Assembly: GCA_012295275.1 (NCBI GenBank)
Contig: CM022679.1
Coordinates: forward strand, 19,224,342 to 19,284,341
Direction: 5' to 3'
Length of the DNA: 60,000 bases
Origin: Chrysomallon squamiferum
Taxonomy: Eukaryota > Mollusca > Gastropoda > Neomphalida > Peltospiridae
In this document: in pieces, positions 1 through 12,756 of the stretch
Position numbering within the stretch: position 1 is the first letter of the stretch
How the letters are laid out: each line of letters begins with the position of its first letter
Program-made: the position numbers and the translations under genes
Notes under the pieces: generated by a model
Database searches by the model: none
What the model saw: the letters and a program-made list of their open reading frames with translations, nothing else
What the model was told of the DNA's origin: nothing

Positions 1-27
1 AAATCATATACTATATATTTGCTTCAG

Positions 28-257
28 GAGAATGTAACATGGCAATATGTGGAGGAGTAAATTCATTGTTGACACCCTCCATCTTTATACAACTGAGCAA
101 ATCAAGAATGGTTTCACGAACCGGACAATGCCAGGCATTCTCGGCAAATGCTGATGGATATGCCAGAGGAGAAGGATGTGGAATAGTGCTTCTTAAAAAG
201 TTATCTGATGTAAGATTTTAAAAATTACTTTTTCCCTTTTAATTCTATGTATTCAGA

Positions 258-320
<63 letters not shown>

Positions 321-3300
321 CAATAACAATAACAATAATCATAAATAACAATAAGAAGAAGAACAGGAAGAAGAAGGAGAACTTCAGCAACAACGACAAC
401 AACAACAATAATAAGCAAGACCATTACAAATTATGGTCCTTAAAACTTCCATTTCCCTTTCTTATTCTAAAAAAGAAAGACAAAGAACAAATTAAAATTG
501 TCAAAAAAGAACAAAACAAATACTACTACTACTACTACTACTACTAATAATAATAATAATAATAATAATAAAAGAGATTAAATTACTATATTAATCCAAC
601 AGGCACTCAGAGATGGAGATAATATATGGGCAACAATTGTAACAGGAACAAATCAAGATGGTCGAGCAGCCACTCCAATGACTGCACCTTCCGGAGAACA
701 GCAATATCAGCTTCTGAAAACAGTTTATGAAGAGGCAGGAATTGATGCTGAGCAAATAGACTACATTGAAGCCCATGGTAATCAAATGCATATTATCTCA
801 AAATTTGTCTTCAAAACAATATCACTACTTAAATATCAACATAAAAAATAATAAATTATAAAAAAAATTTTAAACTGTTATTATATTATTCATCCAAAAT
901 ATAAAATGCATTTAGTGTATTAAAAATGATATTAGGTAAATTATTTATTCCAGTATCTGAGATTTCATTCCAAAAACAACTAACAATTTAAAACAAAAAT
1001 GTATTTTTCAGGAACTGGAACAGTAGCTGGAGATCCTGTAGAAGTGAACAGTTTGGGTCGTTTTTTTCTCGAGAGAGCTGATAACAAAATAAGATATATA
1101 GGATCAGTCAAAACAAACATTGGTCATCTGGAATCTGCTGCTGGTATTGCTGGAATGATCAAGGTTTTGCTCATGATGAAGAATAACAAGATTGTAGAAT
1201 CACTTTTAACGGGAGAACAAAATCCTAGAATTGACTTCCAAAAATTCCATTTTCAGATACCAACCAAGCTTACCAACTGGGATAAAGAAAATAAAGTTGC
1301 TTGTGTCAACTCCTTTGCTTTCGGTGGTACTAACTGTCATGCTGTCCTTTCTACACACACAGAAATAAGAGAAAATAAGGAAGTGACAAACTCAGAAGTT
1401 CCATTGTTATTTTGTTTTTCTGGTCAAGATGAAAATGCACTTCAAGAAAGCATACAGGAATTCATAAAATTTTGTGAGACACACACAGAAAGAGATGTCA
1501 AAAGTATTTCATATACATCGACAGTGAGACGTGATCATCTTCAGATAAGGAGGAGTGTGGCTGCTAATTCTTTGGATGAACTAGTTGGTAAACTAAAATC
1601 AGCTCACTCTGCAGAAAGTTTTCGTCCGCGTAAGAAACTGATTTTTGTTTTCGGAGGAATGGGTATAGCTTGGAATGGAATGTGCAAGGAACTAATAACT
1701 GAATTTCAAGTATTCAAAGAAAAAATTAGAGAAATTGATAAATATCTGAAAAAGTATGTATCCTGGTCACTATATGAGAAACTTCTTGACGACTTTGATG
1801 TCAGTGACCCAGTGTTTGGTCCCATCTCCATTTTTGCATGTCAAGTGGCACTCGCCGCACTCTGGGAACACTCAGGAATCACACCAGATTCAGTTTTAGG
1901 TCAGAGCATTGGCGAAGTGGCAGCCTCACACATTGCAGGGATTTGGTCATTAAAAGAAGCAGTGAAAATAATATTTTACCGAACTTCAGTTCTGGCAAAT
2001 ATTGGAACAGGCAAAATGATGTTAATACGCAACTATTCGGCATCAAGTGTTGAAAAGATCTTGCCCAAATATGATGGCAGAGCAAATATAGCATTGTTTT
2101 ACAGTCCAAAGTCTTGTGTTATCAGTGGAGATACAGATGTTGTTGAAAAGATTGAAAAAGATCTCTTGTCTTCTCCAGATATTCAAGACAGCATTATTTG
2201 TCAGACCTTAAGACTAAATACGGCTTTCCACAGTCATCACACAGAAGATTCAAAGAATGAAATCCTTGAAACGTTGTCTGGTATGCAAGGATCTAAGCCA
2301 AAAACAGAAATTATATCCACCGTTAATGGAGAAAAAGCAAAAGAAAATGACTTTTCAACGCCAGACTACTGGGGCAACAACATTCGAAAACCAGTTTTGT
2401 TTGGGAAAGCTGTTGTAAATGCTACAGAGAAGGACAAGTTCAACATATTTGTTGAAATAGGACCAAAACCAGTGTTAGGTAATAACATTGCTGATTTGTT
2501 TACCGATGAAAATGTTGTGTCTGTTCCTTCTATGAAAAGAAAAGCTGAACTCATTTGCTTTATGGAGAGTATTGGCAAACTCTATGAATATGGATGCAGT
2601 CTGAACTGGCAAAATCTGTATGACAAACCACAGAAGAATACTGCTTCACCTAAATACACTTTCTGTAGAAGCAAATGTCTTCATATATCCGAGGACAAAA
2701 GACAGGAACTGATGGGCATGGAACCTAATAATAATTTACATCCTTTTCTGAAGACCATTGACTGCAGTCACGAGCACAAGATAATAGTCTCACCCAAATC
2801 AATTCCCAGTGTTTACGAACACAGATTCTCAGGAAGAATTCTCATTCCTGGAGCTCTTTACGCAGAAGCAGGCTTTGCTATTGCAAAACACCATTTCAGA
2901 GAATCTGAAACAGCCAGTGTTTCTGTCAAATTCAAACATCCTGTTATTCTGCAGATAGGACGCATTGAAGAACTTGATGTTTATAAACATGTCTCTGAAG
3001 AAGCCATAAGATTTGTCATAGAGAAAAAGGGTAATAAATTTGTAGAAGGAACAATTGAGAAAAAAGAACTTTATCCAGATATTACAATAGATGTTCAGAA
3101 TGTGAAAATGAGATGCACGGAAACTCTAACAAAACAAAATATCTATGAAAATCTTCAGGATATTGGAATGACATTTGGAAATGTACTTCAGCTATTAGGA
3201 GATTCCGTTAGAAATGACTCAGAAGTCTTATCAAACTTGATTTTGAATTCTGATATCAAACAGGAAATGAAAGAAACAACACTACATCCTGCAGTTTTGG

Positions 3301-6300
3301 ATGCAATGCTTCAGACTACGAGCGCCTTTCATCAGAAAGACACTGAGAAACAGAAGTCACTCCCAGTTCAAATAGAAGGCCTCACGATCAGGAAACGTGT
3401 TGAAGACAGAATGCTAGTGTATACAAAACTTATCAAACAAACTAACATCTTCAAGCAATTTCACATAAAACTCCTTTCTCCTGATGGAAGTCTTCTGGCA
3501 GAAATAGAGAGATTTATTACAAAAGCTCTGGGTTCACAGGGAGAGGAACTATTATTTCAGATGGAATGGATTCCTACTGCAATAATAAGAACAGATGTTC
3601 AAACTAGTTCAAAAGGAAAATGGCTTATTGTCACTGACAAAAATCAAAGAGAAGCATTGTCCAACAATTTCTGTGCAGAATACATAGAAACAAATAATGC
3701 AAATTATGACTTTGCTCAGAAGCTTCAGATGAAATCCAGAGCTTTACAAGCAGCTACTGCAATAATTTTCTTGTGTCCCCAAGAAATATTAACTCAGACA
3801 AGTCTCGAAATCCTTAAACCAATTCTGAAGCAGTCATTGAAACTGCAGGAACTTATCAAACATCTCAGCAATATGGGAAATATAAATATTCCTCTCTTTG
3901 TAATTACTCAGAATGCTGTACATGTCAGAGACAACATTTCCCTAAATCTTGTGGGTGCGTCATTTTGGGGGCTGTTTAGAACGGTGATGAGAGAGAAAAT
4001 GTATGAGAAAGCTCTTCTTGTTGACATCCATGCAAATGAAAAAAGTTCATTTCTGATGTTAATAGATGCTGCAGTAAGTCATCTACTTAAGCAAGATATC
4101 ACTGACGGTCCTAATGAATTTGTTGTTGAGGAAAATACCATCTGGTCTCAGCAAATAATTCCAAATGAAGAAATGCCTTTATATCGAAATAATCACTCAG
4201 ATGAGCTCTGCAAAGCAAATTTGTATGTGGAAAATGAAGACATTTTTAAAGCACATCTCCAGTATGATGATGAAGAAAGACAAAGTTCACGTGCAGGAGA
4301 CACAACGGTATTCGTAACCAGTGTTGCGATACACAGTTCATCTTTGTTTCCTCTCTTTCTTCCCACAGATGATGCTTCAAAACATACTTCAAATGTAATC
4401 ACTCTTGAAGCCTCTGGGGAAATAACCACCAGAAAGAAGGGAAAACAAAAAATAGCATTCTTTTACCCATGCAAAGTTAGTACACTGACAAGAGTACCAG
4501 CTCAAAGTATTATTGAGGTCAGTCAAATACCGTGTTATACACTTGGCCTTTTAACTAAACTTATGTTGCTCTGGCAACATAATGTGCGTATTCTTCAGTT
4601 AAAACATGGTTACTGGAGTCCAATAGACATGTTCCATCATAATGGTAAAATGGCAATATGCATTCTTTGTTCAAAAGCATCTAAAAATGTCACAAAAGCT
4701 CTTTTACTGATGCTTGAGACAGAAGCAAAATATATCATCACTGAAATAGTTGATATTGACAGCACAATTTCTGTCCAGACACCGTTTGAAAAAATCATTA
4801 TTTCAACCATTGAACTGAACAAACGAGTCATTGAAGAAACATGTAAATTATGGCCATTTGCTAAATGCCTGGTTTGTTTAGATCAGTTATGTCCAAGATA
4901 TGCTGAGATAGAACTTCGTAACCAGAATCCAGAATTGCAGATCAACATTATTAGAACTGGCGATATCTTAACTCATAGGTCAACTGTGGAGAACATGCCT
5001 AAGCTAAAAACATGGATTATAAAAAAACAGGATGTTGTCCAGAAAATATCGGAGATATTTCAAAAAATGACTTATCAATCAAGGAAATCCTGTTTTGGGC
5101 AAATGATGGAAAGCTCAGTTCTGCAGTTACATAATGACAATAGACATGTAGAAGTGCGTGCTTCAGAAGAGTCACTACTTCGTTCAGATGGAATCTACAT
5201 TGTAGTGGGAGGTCTAACAGGTCTTGGCTGGGAATCTGTCCGATTTCTTGCACAAAGAGGTGCTGGCGCAGTCGTCACAATAAATCGCCGAAGTGTGCAG
5301 AATGATAAAATGCATCAAATAGAAATCATAGAAAGATGTTATAGATGTACTATTTTAACTCTTCAAGCTGACGTCACAGATATCTCATTACTGCAGAAAA
5401 CTTTGGAAACGGCCGAAACCAAATTTCCCACAAAAGTGTTAAAAGGAGTCATCGTTGGTGCAGCTGTACTTGATGATAAAATGTTCATCAATATGTCACA
5501 AGAAGCGTTTCTGAAGGTTGCTTCTCCTAAAATACGAGGTACTTGGAATATGCATCTTCTTACAAAAAACAAACCTCTTGACTTTTTTATCATGCATTCC
5601 TCCGTAACAGCGGTTTTCGGAAATCCAGGTCAGTCCAATTATGGAGCTGCCAATGCTTTCCAGGATTCATTAGCACAGAAACGTAGACTGTCTGGACTTG
5701 CTGGTCAGAGTATTAACTGGGGACCTCTTAACCTCGGTTTGCTGCAAGATAAACCTTCTGTTTTGGAAGCCTTGAGAAACCAAGGATACATTCCACTCAG
5801 TATTGATGAGATACACAAATGTCTTCTGGCTGCACTCATGCTGGACAAACCTGCCATTGTGGCTGCCAAATTCAACTCTATTCAACTGTCCAATAGCATA
5901 ATGATGGAAAACAATAAAGCTCTGGAATTCAAATTAAGACCTATCATTGAAATACCAACATCAGAAATGACACAAAATAGTCCATTTAAAAGCAAAGTAA
6001 CTTTTGAACTAGAACAACTGAAAGGCTCTGATCTGGAAAGCAGAAGTCAGTTAATTCAAGATTACGTCATTGAATTACTGTCAGATGTGTTAAGCTGCGA
6101 TCAAAGCATTCTTGAACTAGATAAAGGAGTGGAAAACCTGGGACTGGACTCAATGCAGGCAATGACCTTTAGTAATCAAATCTATCAAACTTTTCAAATA
6201 CGGATCACACCAAATGGTCTTTTACAACAAAATCTCTCAGTTAATGAAATTACAGATCTGATCAACACCAAACTGTTTACGACAAATGAAACAGAAAAAT

Positions 6301-7667
6301 CAAATGTTTCCTTACAAGTTACAAAAGAGACACTTTCATATATGGAACATACCTTTTATGAGATATACTGCAGAAATCCTGCTGATCCAAGTTTGTATTA
6401 TGTCAATGAAATATTACTACCTGAATCAGTAGCTGAACCAAAACTCTGGGAAAAAATAGCTAGTCAACTTATTTCACGACATGAAGTTCTGAGAACAACA
6501 TTTGTGAAAGTACCAGACACTGAAAATATCAGATGGAATGTCAAACGAAAGATTTTTCATGAAGGAATGAAACCTGACTTTAGAACACTGAACGCAGGTG
6601 ATTCTGATGGGATAGAAAGTAACACACAAGAAGCCTTTCATTTAGATACTCAAGGTCCAGTTCGCTTCATTTTCATTCAAGGAGAAAAATGTCACCTCAG
6701 AACTGTTTACAACAGTATTTGTTTTGACATGCAAGCAGTTGCTTCTATTTTTAAAGATATGGTGGATATCTTTCTTTTCAACAAACATAATACAGCATTG
6801 TCTGATTTGAAAACGGTAGGAGGAAGTTTGATAGTGGTTGAAATGGAAAAAGTGCTGCAAGAAAGGGGTGTTCAACTGAAGGAATTTTGGAAAAACTTCC
6901 TTGAAGAAGATATACCAGTGATTACTTTAGGTAAAACATGTCACTCATTTCAAGCACAACTGGGCACATATAGAAGTGAGAAAGAAACCATATATCCTGA
7001 ACTATGTGATGCACTGCATAACTTATCAAAAACTAAAGGTTTAACCATGTATAAACTAATAACCAGCATCTATCAATTGCTTCTACATCTGATCACTAAA
7101 GAGGTCACAGTGGCAATTTCAACAACAGTAGATATCAAACAACACATCCCAAATGCTGCTGATGCTGTTGGCCTTGGAACAAACTACATTCCACTGGTGG
7201 CCAAATTTCCATCAGATAATGTCAGTATTGAAGAATTTCTGAAGGAGAACAAAACAGCTCTTCAGAAGTCAATAGATCATTCTGTGTGTCCCACAGATAT
7301 CATTGGTGAGCTGGTTGGTCCTGAAAAATTCAAAAACATTGTCAGAAACAAGATCGTAATTGTTGAAGATGAATTTGTAGCACCTTTGTTACAAAAAGCA
7401 GATGTGGCTGGATATGCTTTTGAAGTAACGCAGTCAGGAGATCTGGGAACCCACACAGAAACCCAATTTAGTCTTTGGAACAGAACAAAATCAAAGCAAA
7501 TGATTCTTGAACTGATATATAATTCAAATAACATGTCCAGTGATTATGCACAGAATGTGATAAGATCAATGTTGGAAATAGCTGATAAAATCACCACTGA
7601 TAGTTGCACAACAATTGCAGATCTAAAGGAAATAGAACATATTAAAAGATTTGACATATTTCAGTAA
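28..7667 (+). CDS. Reducing iterative-type polyketide synthase (KS-AT-DH-ψER-KR-ACP-C), 5' end outside window
   Basis: Exons 28-209, 603-777 and 1012-7667 (stop TAA) join in phase through AG/GT sites and give 2336 visible residues, counted from nt 30. KS: the active-site Cys lies upstream, but EAHGTGT (exon 2/3 junction) and NIGHLESAAG supply both catalytic His. AT: GQSIGE at 415-420 (Ser417), with AFHS at 523-526, the malonyl-type signature. DH: HxxxGxxxxP with His722, and Asp882 in LDAMLQ. Residues about 1175-1500 look like an enoyl reductase without a nucleotide-binding motif. KR: GGLTGLG at 1518, Lys1625, Ser1649, Tyr1662 and Asn1666, a complete active site. ACP: LGLDS with Ser1832. The C-terminus (about 1895-2330) resembles an NRPS condensation domain: RHEVLRTTF at 1941, but NSICFDM at 2019 where HHxxxDG is expected. 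No thioesterase is seen. The KS/AT/DH order follows animal FAS and FAS-like PKSs. Inferred product: a reduced, dehydrated polyketide or fatty-acid-like chain. A start at nt 999 (MYFS) is intronic and was rejected. Confidence 0.93.
210..602 (+). other. PKS intron with (AAT)n and (ACT)n microsatellites
   Basis: Intron between two KS exons, with donor GTAAGA at 210 and acceptor CAACAG ending at 602. It holds an AAT repeat (about 258-316), an AAC/AAG-rich stretch (320-415) and an ACT-then-AAT repeat (about 522-572). No gene is seen inside it. The next intron (778-1011) is plain AT-rich sequence. Confidence 0.85.
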
Positions 7668-10600
7668 AAAAATTATTAAAGCATTTTAAACTGATTTTGT
7701 TAAGAATAGAAAATGGGAAACAGAAAGTTTATTAGTTAAACACATATTAACAAACTGTTTAGTCTTGTTAACTGTTGGTATGAAAAATAGAATAATTAAG
7801 GAAGTTTCCATTTGAAAACTAAAAACAATTTGTATAATTGTGTGTATGACTGCATAACTCTATGATATAACTAAAATGAAACTATATTACTAAAAAATAG
7901 TTTAATTTCAGCTTTTTTGAACTGTTACATGGAAATATTTTTTTTTATCTGCATATACAATTCACTAATAATTTGCAACAAATGAAGAAAATTATTTTAC
8001 ACATTTGTACATTGGTATATTTTTATGTGTTATTTGTCATACTTGTATGGATGGCAGTGTTCGTGTATATAATGAAATAATTACTTTTTATAAGAAAAAA
8101 GAAATTATTTAATTTTGTTATACAAATAAAAGAGTTTTATTTAATTTTAAAATTCAGCATAAAATTTGTTCATTTTTTTCATTCTGATTCATTTTTTTTC
8201 TGTTATTGTACTGCATGCACAGCATCCAGTTTTTGATACTACTACTAGTAGTAATTTACATGTAACTTTACAGTTTTTTCTAATTATTTCCATAATGTTT
8301 TGGGGGTCTTAGTTTTTTATTTTATTAAATTTTTTTGTTTTTATTTTTAAATATATTATTTTTATGTATATACTATTAACAGGATACAGGTTTAATGTAT
8401 AGCACAACAGCAATGATGCCCCTGTCAATCTCAATGCTGTCTGTATTTAATGTTTGTTTCATTACTTTTATGTTACCTTTTTCAGTCTTTTGCTTTTATA
8501 GATATAACACACACAAAAATTATATGGACATCATTGTATGTATATGAATTTTGTTTTAAATACTATTAGTATATATGTTGTTAGAAACATTTAATCAATT
8601 TTATTTTTATTCCAGTATATTCAGCTTTTGCAAATTATAACGACTTTATTAATCATTTAATTTTCAGATTGTTTTGGAGTTTATATTTTGTTTTTTATTC
8701 ATTTTTTTCTTCTTACAGGTTTTTTTTTTTCTTCTTTTGAATAATTTTTTTTTGTTATGTTTTTGTTGTGTGTTTTTCATATAACCCAAAAATAAAAACA
8801 AATAACACATATACATTTATAAATGTTTTGATAACTATATTTACTGACAACTAACATGCAAGACAAATTCAGACAATTTTGCAATGGCTGTCAATTATTG
8901 TGCCAGTAAATTTTCTCTATTATTATTTTTTTAACTTGTTAATATTTTATTAAATATAATTTTAGACCAAAAAATGTAGCATAGATACATATTTAACTAC
9001 TGCTTTATACATTTTGCAGAAAACACATTCAAATTATGCAGTTAAATTAATGTTCTACCCATCAGCATGAAAGCTGAAAATGGAAACATGTGGTTGTTAT
9101 GTTAGACTTTTAACCTGCTAGGTTTTGCATTGCAAAATGATTGAGTTCTTGTAATATCAGGCTATGTTATATACTTTAAATTACAAAATGATCTGATGTA
9201 TATATAGAGCAAAGCGATGGTGAGTTAGAAAAAAACATTCATGAAACTATGCAGAATTTTTCTAATTGTTTATATCCTATGCTGGACAAAAAAATCTAAT
9301 GCATTAAAAATAAAAGTTTAACATTTTGAAGGCTTAGTTTGAGTATAAAAAAAGCAAAAAAACATCAATTTGTATATATTTGGAGACAACATGTACACAA
9401 ATGAGAAACAAATAAATAAGAAAATTACTGTGTTTTAATATTTGTATTGTACTTTTCAAAAACCTGTTTAACTTTCTTAAATTTTTTGTACTAATCATTT
9501 TTCTTATAACTATACAAGTTATTCCTGTCAGCAGTTAGGTTTTCTTCAGTTTCAGATCATATTAGATGTATCAGGCCAGTGTACAAACAAGACTTTTGTT
9601 ATCTTATAATATTATTAAAAGCCTGGGAGTAATATGCATAACATCAGTACACAAGTCTACAGTATAACAGGAAAAAAAATTGTTTTGTGTTTTTAGCAAA
9701 AGAACAGAGATTTTCCTCTTGTTATTGTTTTGCAAAAGCTAACCAGATTGTCATCTTATGGTACTCTCTTGGACCTTAAATGGAAACAGCAAACAATTTA
9801 TGAATGTGTTAATTCCTGTTTATTTCTTCTTCTTTTTTTCTGGACAGACAAGAAAGTTAGAAAAGGCATTCTGCAGTTTTAAATTGCTAGAATATATTGT
9901 TTTTATGTTTTCATTAGTAAATACTGACAAATCACAGAAGTAAAGTTTGCTTTCATAATTAAATAACAATATAGCTGCATTTTGTCATATGTGCATGTTC
10001 ATGTTTTGTGTTGACTAATATTAATATATACAAGATATTGTTTATACATCTTGTGATTCATCTGTTATTCATAAACATGAAGTAACACTTACGTAAATGT
10101 TGTGGAGTTCAAACTTTTTCTTATTTTAGAAAAATGAGCAGTTATGTAGTGAACATTTTATAATTTGTTTGCAGTGTTCATTAATTTCAGAGTTGCACAG
10201 ACATACTATTTTATTGTACATGGAAACCATCTTTATGAGCTTTATTAGTGAAAGATTTAATAATATAATGTTCAATAAATACAATAAAATGTGACTATCA
10301 AAATTAATTATTTGTTAAAAGTATTTGGTCCTGCAAAATTTGAAGAAAATTAAATTAGAAACAGTTAACAAACATTATTATGTTCAATAAATAACAATCC
10401 TAATTCCTTTTGAAGGCAACTAAACATAGCTTCGAATTTTCAAATTTTTTCTAAAAAGCTGATTAAGTTAGTTCTGTTTTGCTGTCATTAAAGATGGTTG
10501 TAGTGTAAACTGAAGTTGCATTTATTCTTGTTTGAGTGTAATCATATGGAACTTTTTAAAATACTTGATTATAGTTTAACACAATGTTGTGAAATGGTAA

Positions 10601-11700
10601 ACAGCATAAATTCATACTTCTGTTTATTATTGTTTTTCTTAATAAAATAATTTTTAAAATTAATAATAATTTTAAAAATAAGTAAGTATAATAATAAATA
10701 ATAAAAAATAAAAAAAAAAAAAACAGTTCAACAGTTTATACCAAAAAAATATTTTTAAAAGTTTAACCTAATATTTTATGAAATGGTGGTAAAATTTGTA
10801 CTTTTTATAATTGTATATTTTTCCAGAATTTAAATATTTTATTTATAGACAAGTTTAAATTCTTGTAATAATAATAATAATTAAAAATTTCAGCTCAAAT
10901 CCACATATCAGTTTTAAAATACAGTTTGAAAATCATAATCACATATTTAACTTATTTTTCGATTTCAGTCATTTTCTTTCTTGATTTAAATAAATAAATA
11001 AACAAATCAATTCTGATTAATTCATGTTTATTGTTGTTAAAATAACAATGTTTCAAATTTAATAAACAAAAAAATTAAAAATTAAATTAGAAATATACTA
11101 AAATGAGTATTCCAAATCAAAGAAAAACAAATTAATTTGAAATTTTCAACATTCTGATATTATTTACCATTTCAGTTCATCAGATATGTTGATGATTAAT
11201 AACATTATTTTTATTTTTTTTATATTAGCCAGAATGCAATACTTGTTTATAAAAGATTACAGAAAAAAACCTGAAATGTTGTCTGTTTTATTTATATATC
11301 ATCATGGACATGTATGTATGTATGCATGTGTATGCCAGAACAATGAAATCTATTTTATTTCAGCTCTTCTTGTTATCATGTATATTCTTTATGAATAAAA
11401 CATATAAATAAAAATAAAAAAAATTGTTTACTACACTTATAATAGGGAATTGTGTTAATTAATTGCAAAATGTATTTGCTGCTTCTCAATAATAATTAAA
11501 CAAGTAAACCCACATTTTATGATTCATAGAGACCTTCAAATGCTGCTCCAACTTGATCAACAGGGCAAAACTGGGAAACTGAATTTAATGTGGTAGACTC
11601 AGCCATGAAGATGTTCCAAGGTCTGAATTGCTTATAACTGCCATCCACCAATGAAAACATTGACTGTGTGTATAGACAACCAATGAGGAACTGTCAGTAC
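7668..11700. other. PKS 3' UTR and AT-rich intergenic DNA
   Basis: No coding region is recognisable. The segment up to about 11320 has a collinear, diverged copy at 55870-58800, so it belonged to the block duplicated with the PKS. Short tracts such as the pair ending near 10300 (AATAAATACAATAAA) are shared by both copies. The small ORFs here have no domain-like composition. Confidence 0.7.
8125..8130 (+). promoter_or_regulatory. Candidate PKS polyadenylation signal AATAAA
   Basis: AATAAA lies about 460 bases after the PKS stop and is followed by T-rich sequence. Other AATAAA hexamers occur by chance in such AT-rich DNA, so this choice is tentative. Confidence 0.3.
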
Positions 11701-11719
11701 CAGTCACATAACTAATGTT

Positions 11720-12260
11720 GGCATCTTCTGCAAGACAACAGACAGTATTTGACACTCAGAACTTTGGAAGTCTGAGGTTTCTGCTTTGGTCCATCACTTT
11801 GAGCCCAAGACAAAGACAATCAGTGCAGTGGAAACATACATTCTACCATCTCCAAGAAACACCAAAGTTGTTTCAGTAACAGAGAATGTGATGGTCTCAT
11901 GTTTTGGGGATACAGATGGCACTGTCAAAATAGACAACCTTCAAAAGGAATCATAAAATGAGCCATAAACTGAGAATACATTGCTCACATGATGAGGAAG
12001 TTGTGCAAGTCTAACAAGACAAAAAGCACAGGAAAACTGACAAAGACAGTCTTGTTTCATTAAAACAATTCCACAAAACATGTCTATAATTATAAGTTAC
12101 AATGGCTGCTGGAACAAATTGGCTTCGGCACCATTTGTTTCCAAACTTGGAAAAACTTTTGGCTGAGAAACAGTATTAGAGCTATTATTAGGTCATATCT
12201 GCAATTGTGGATTTTACATCATTAGACTGAAAGCAGCTACCCAAAAGGGATAAAAACACT
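11720..12260 (+). mobile_element. Degenerate mariner-family transposase relic
   Basis: Reading across frameshifts on the + strand recovers the order of a mariner transposase core. There is a VHHFEPKTK segment (about 11791-11817), a neighbouring frame with RQSVQW, then PSPRNTKV and VMVSCFGDTDG in place of the usual FWD-x-x-G catalytic segment. After this come EYIAHMMRKLCK and GKLTKTVLF near 12000-12060, and LFPNLEKLLAEKQY near 12137-12180. Several stops and frame changes make it non-functional. Terminal inverted repeats were not located, so the limits are approximate. Confidence 0.75.
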
Positions 12261-12540
12261 GCTTCTCTCGCAAAGGGTGTGTACCACAAGGGTAACTATT
12301 CTGAAAAATAAACCATAAGCAGTTACATTCAACAACAGCATCAAGTTAGCCTTACCCTGTTATACAAAATTACAGAACATATAGTTTTCATTTTCAGAAA
12401 ATTGTCATTTACTTCCCTTTCCCAAAATTATACAAATATTAAGATTTAACAACATCATTAAACCAACTCCAACTCAAAGAAATCTCCCAAACAAACAATG
12501 ACAAAGACAAATCTGAAATGGAAACATGACTCCAGGAGAG

Positions 12541-12561
12541 AGAGAGTAAAAATGTTGATTA

Positions 12562-12604
<43 letters not shown>

Positions 12605-12685
12605 TAAAATAAATAAATAAATAAATAAATACTAGAAGCGATAAAAAAAAAAAAAATAAAAAAAAAAAAAAAAAAAAATAATAAT
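12541..12685. repeat. AAT / AAAT microsatellite and poly-A cluster
   Basis: An AAT run (about 12564-12602) passes into AAAT repeats and poly-A tracts up to about 12684. The base composition change marks the end of the mariner-relic neighbourhood. No gene is seen. Confidence 0.85.
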
Positions 12686-12756
12686 TGACGATGAATACTA
12701 CTAGTTTGACAAGACAAAATGGATTATTATTTGTTCCGACCTTTTTACTTCTGCAC

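Noticed and set aside
999-1011. ATG at 999 as start of a 2222-residue protein
   Set aside because: These bases are the intron end. The AG at 1010-1011 is the acceptor and the KS exon before it joins in phase to complete EAHGTGT.
1838-7534. Minus-strand and alternate-frame ORFs inside the PKS exon
   Set aside because: They are shadows of the long coding frame and carry no domain signatures. Several recur unchanged in the pseudogene only because the DNA is duplicated.
1-7667. Bacterial contamination as source of the PKS
   Set aside because: Introns with consensus splice sites, codon and base composition like the flanking animal genes, and a segmental copy next to ABCA DNA argue against it.
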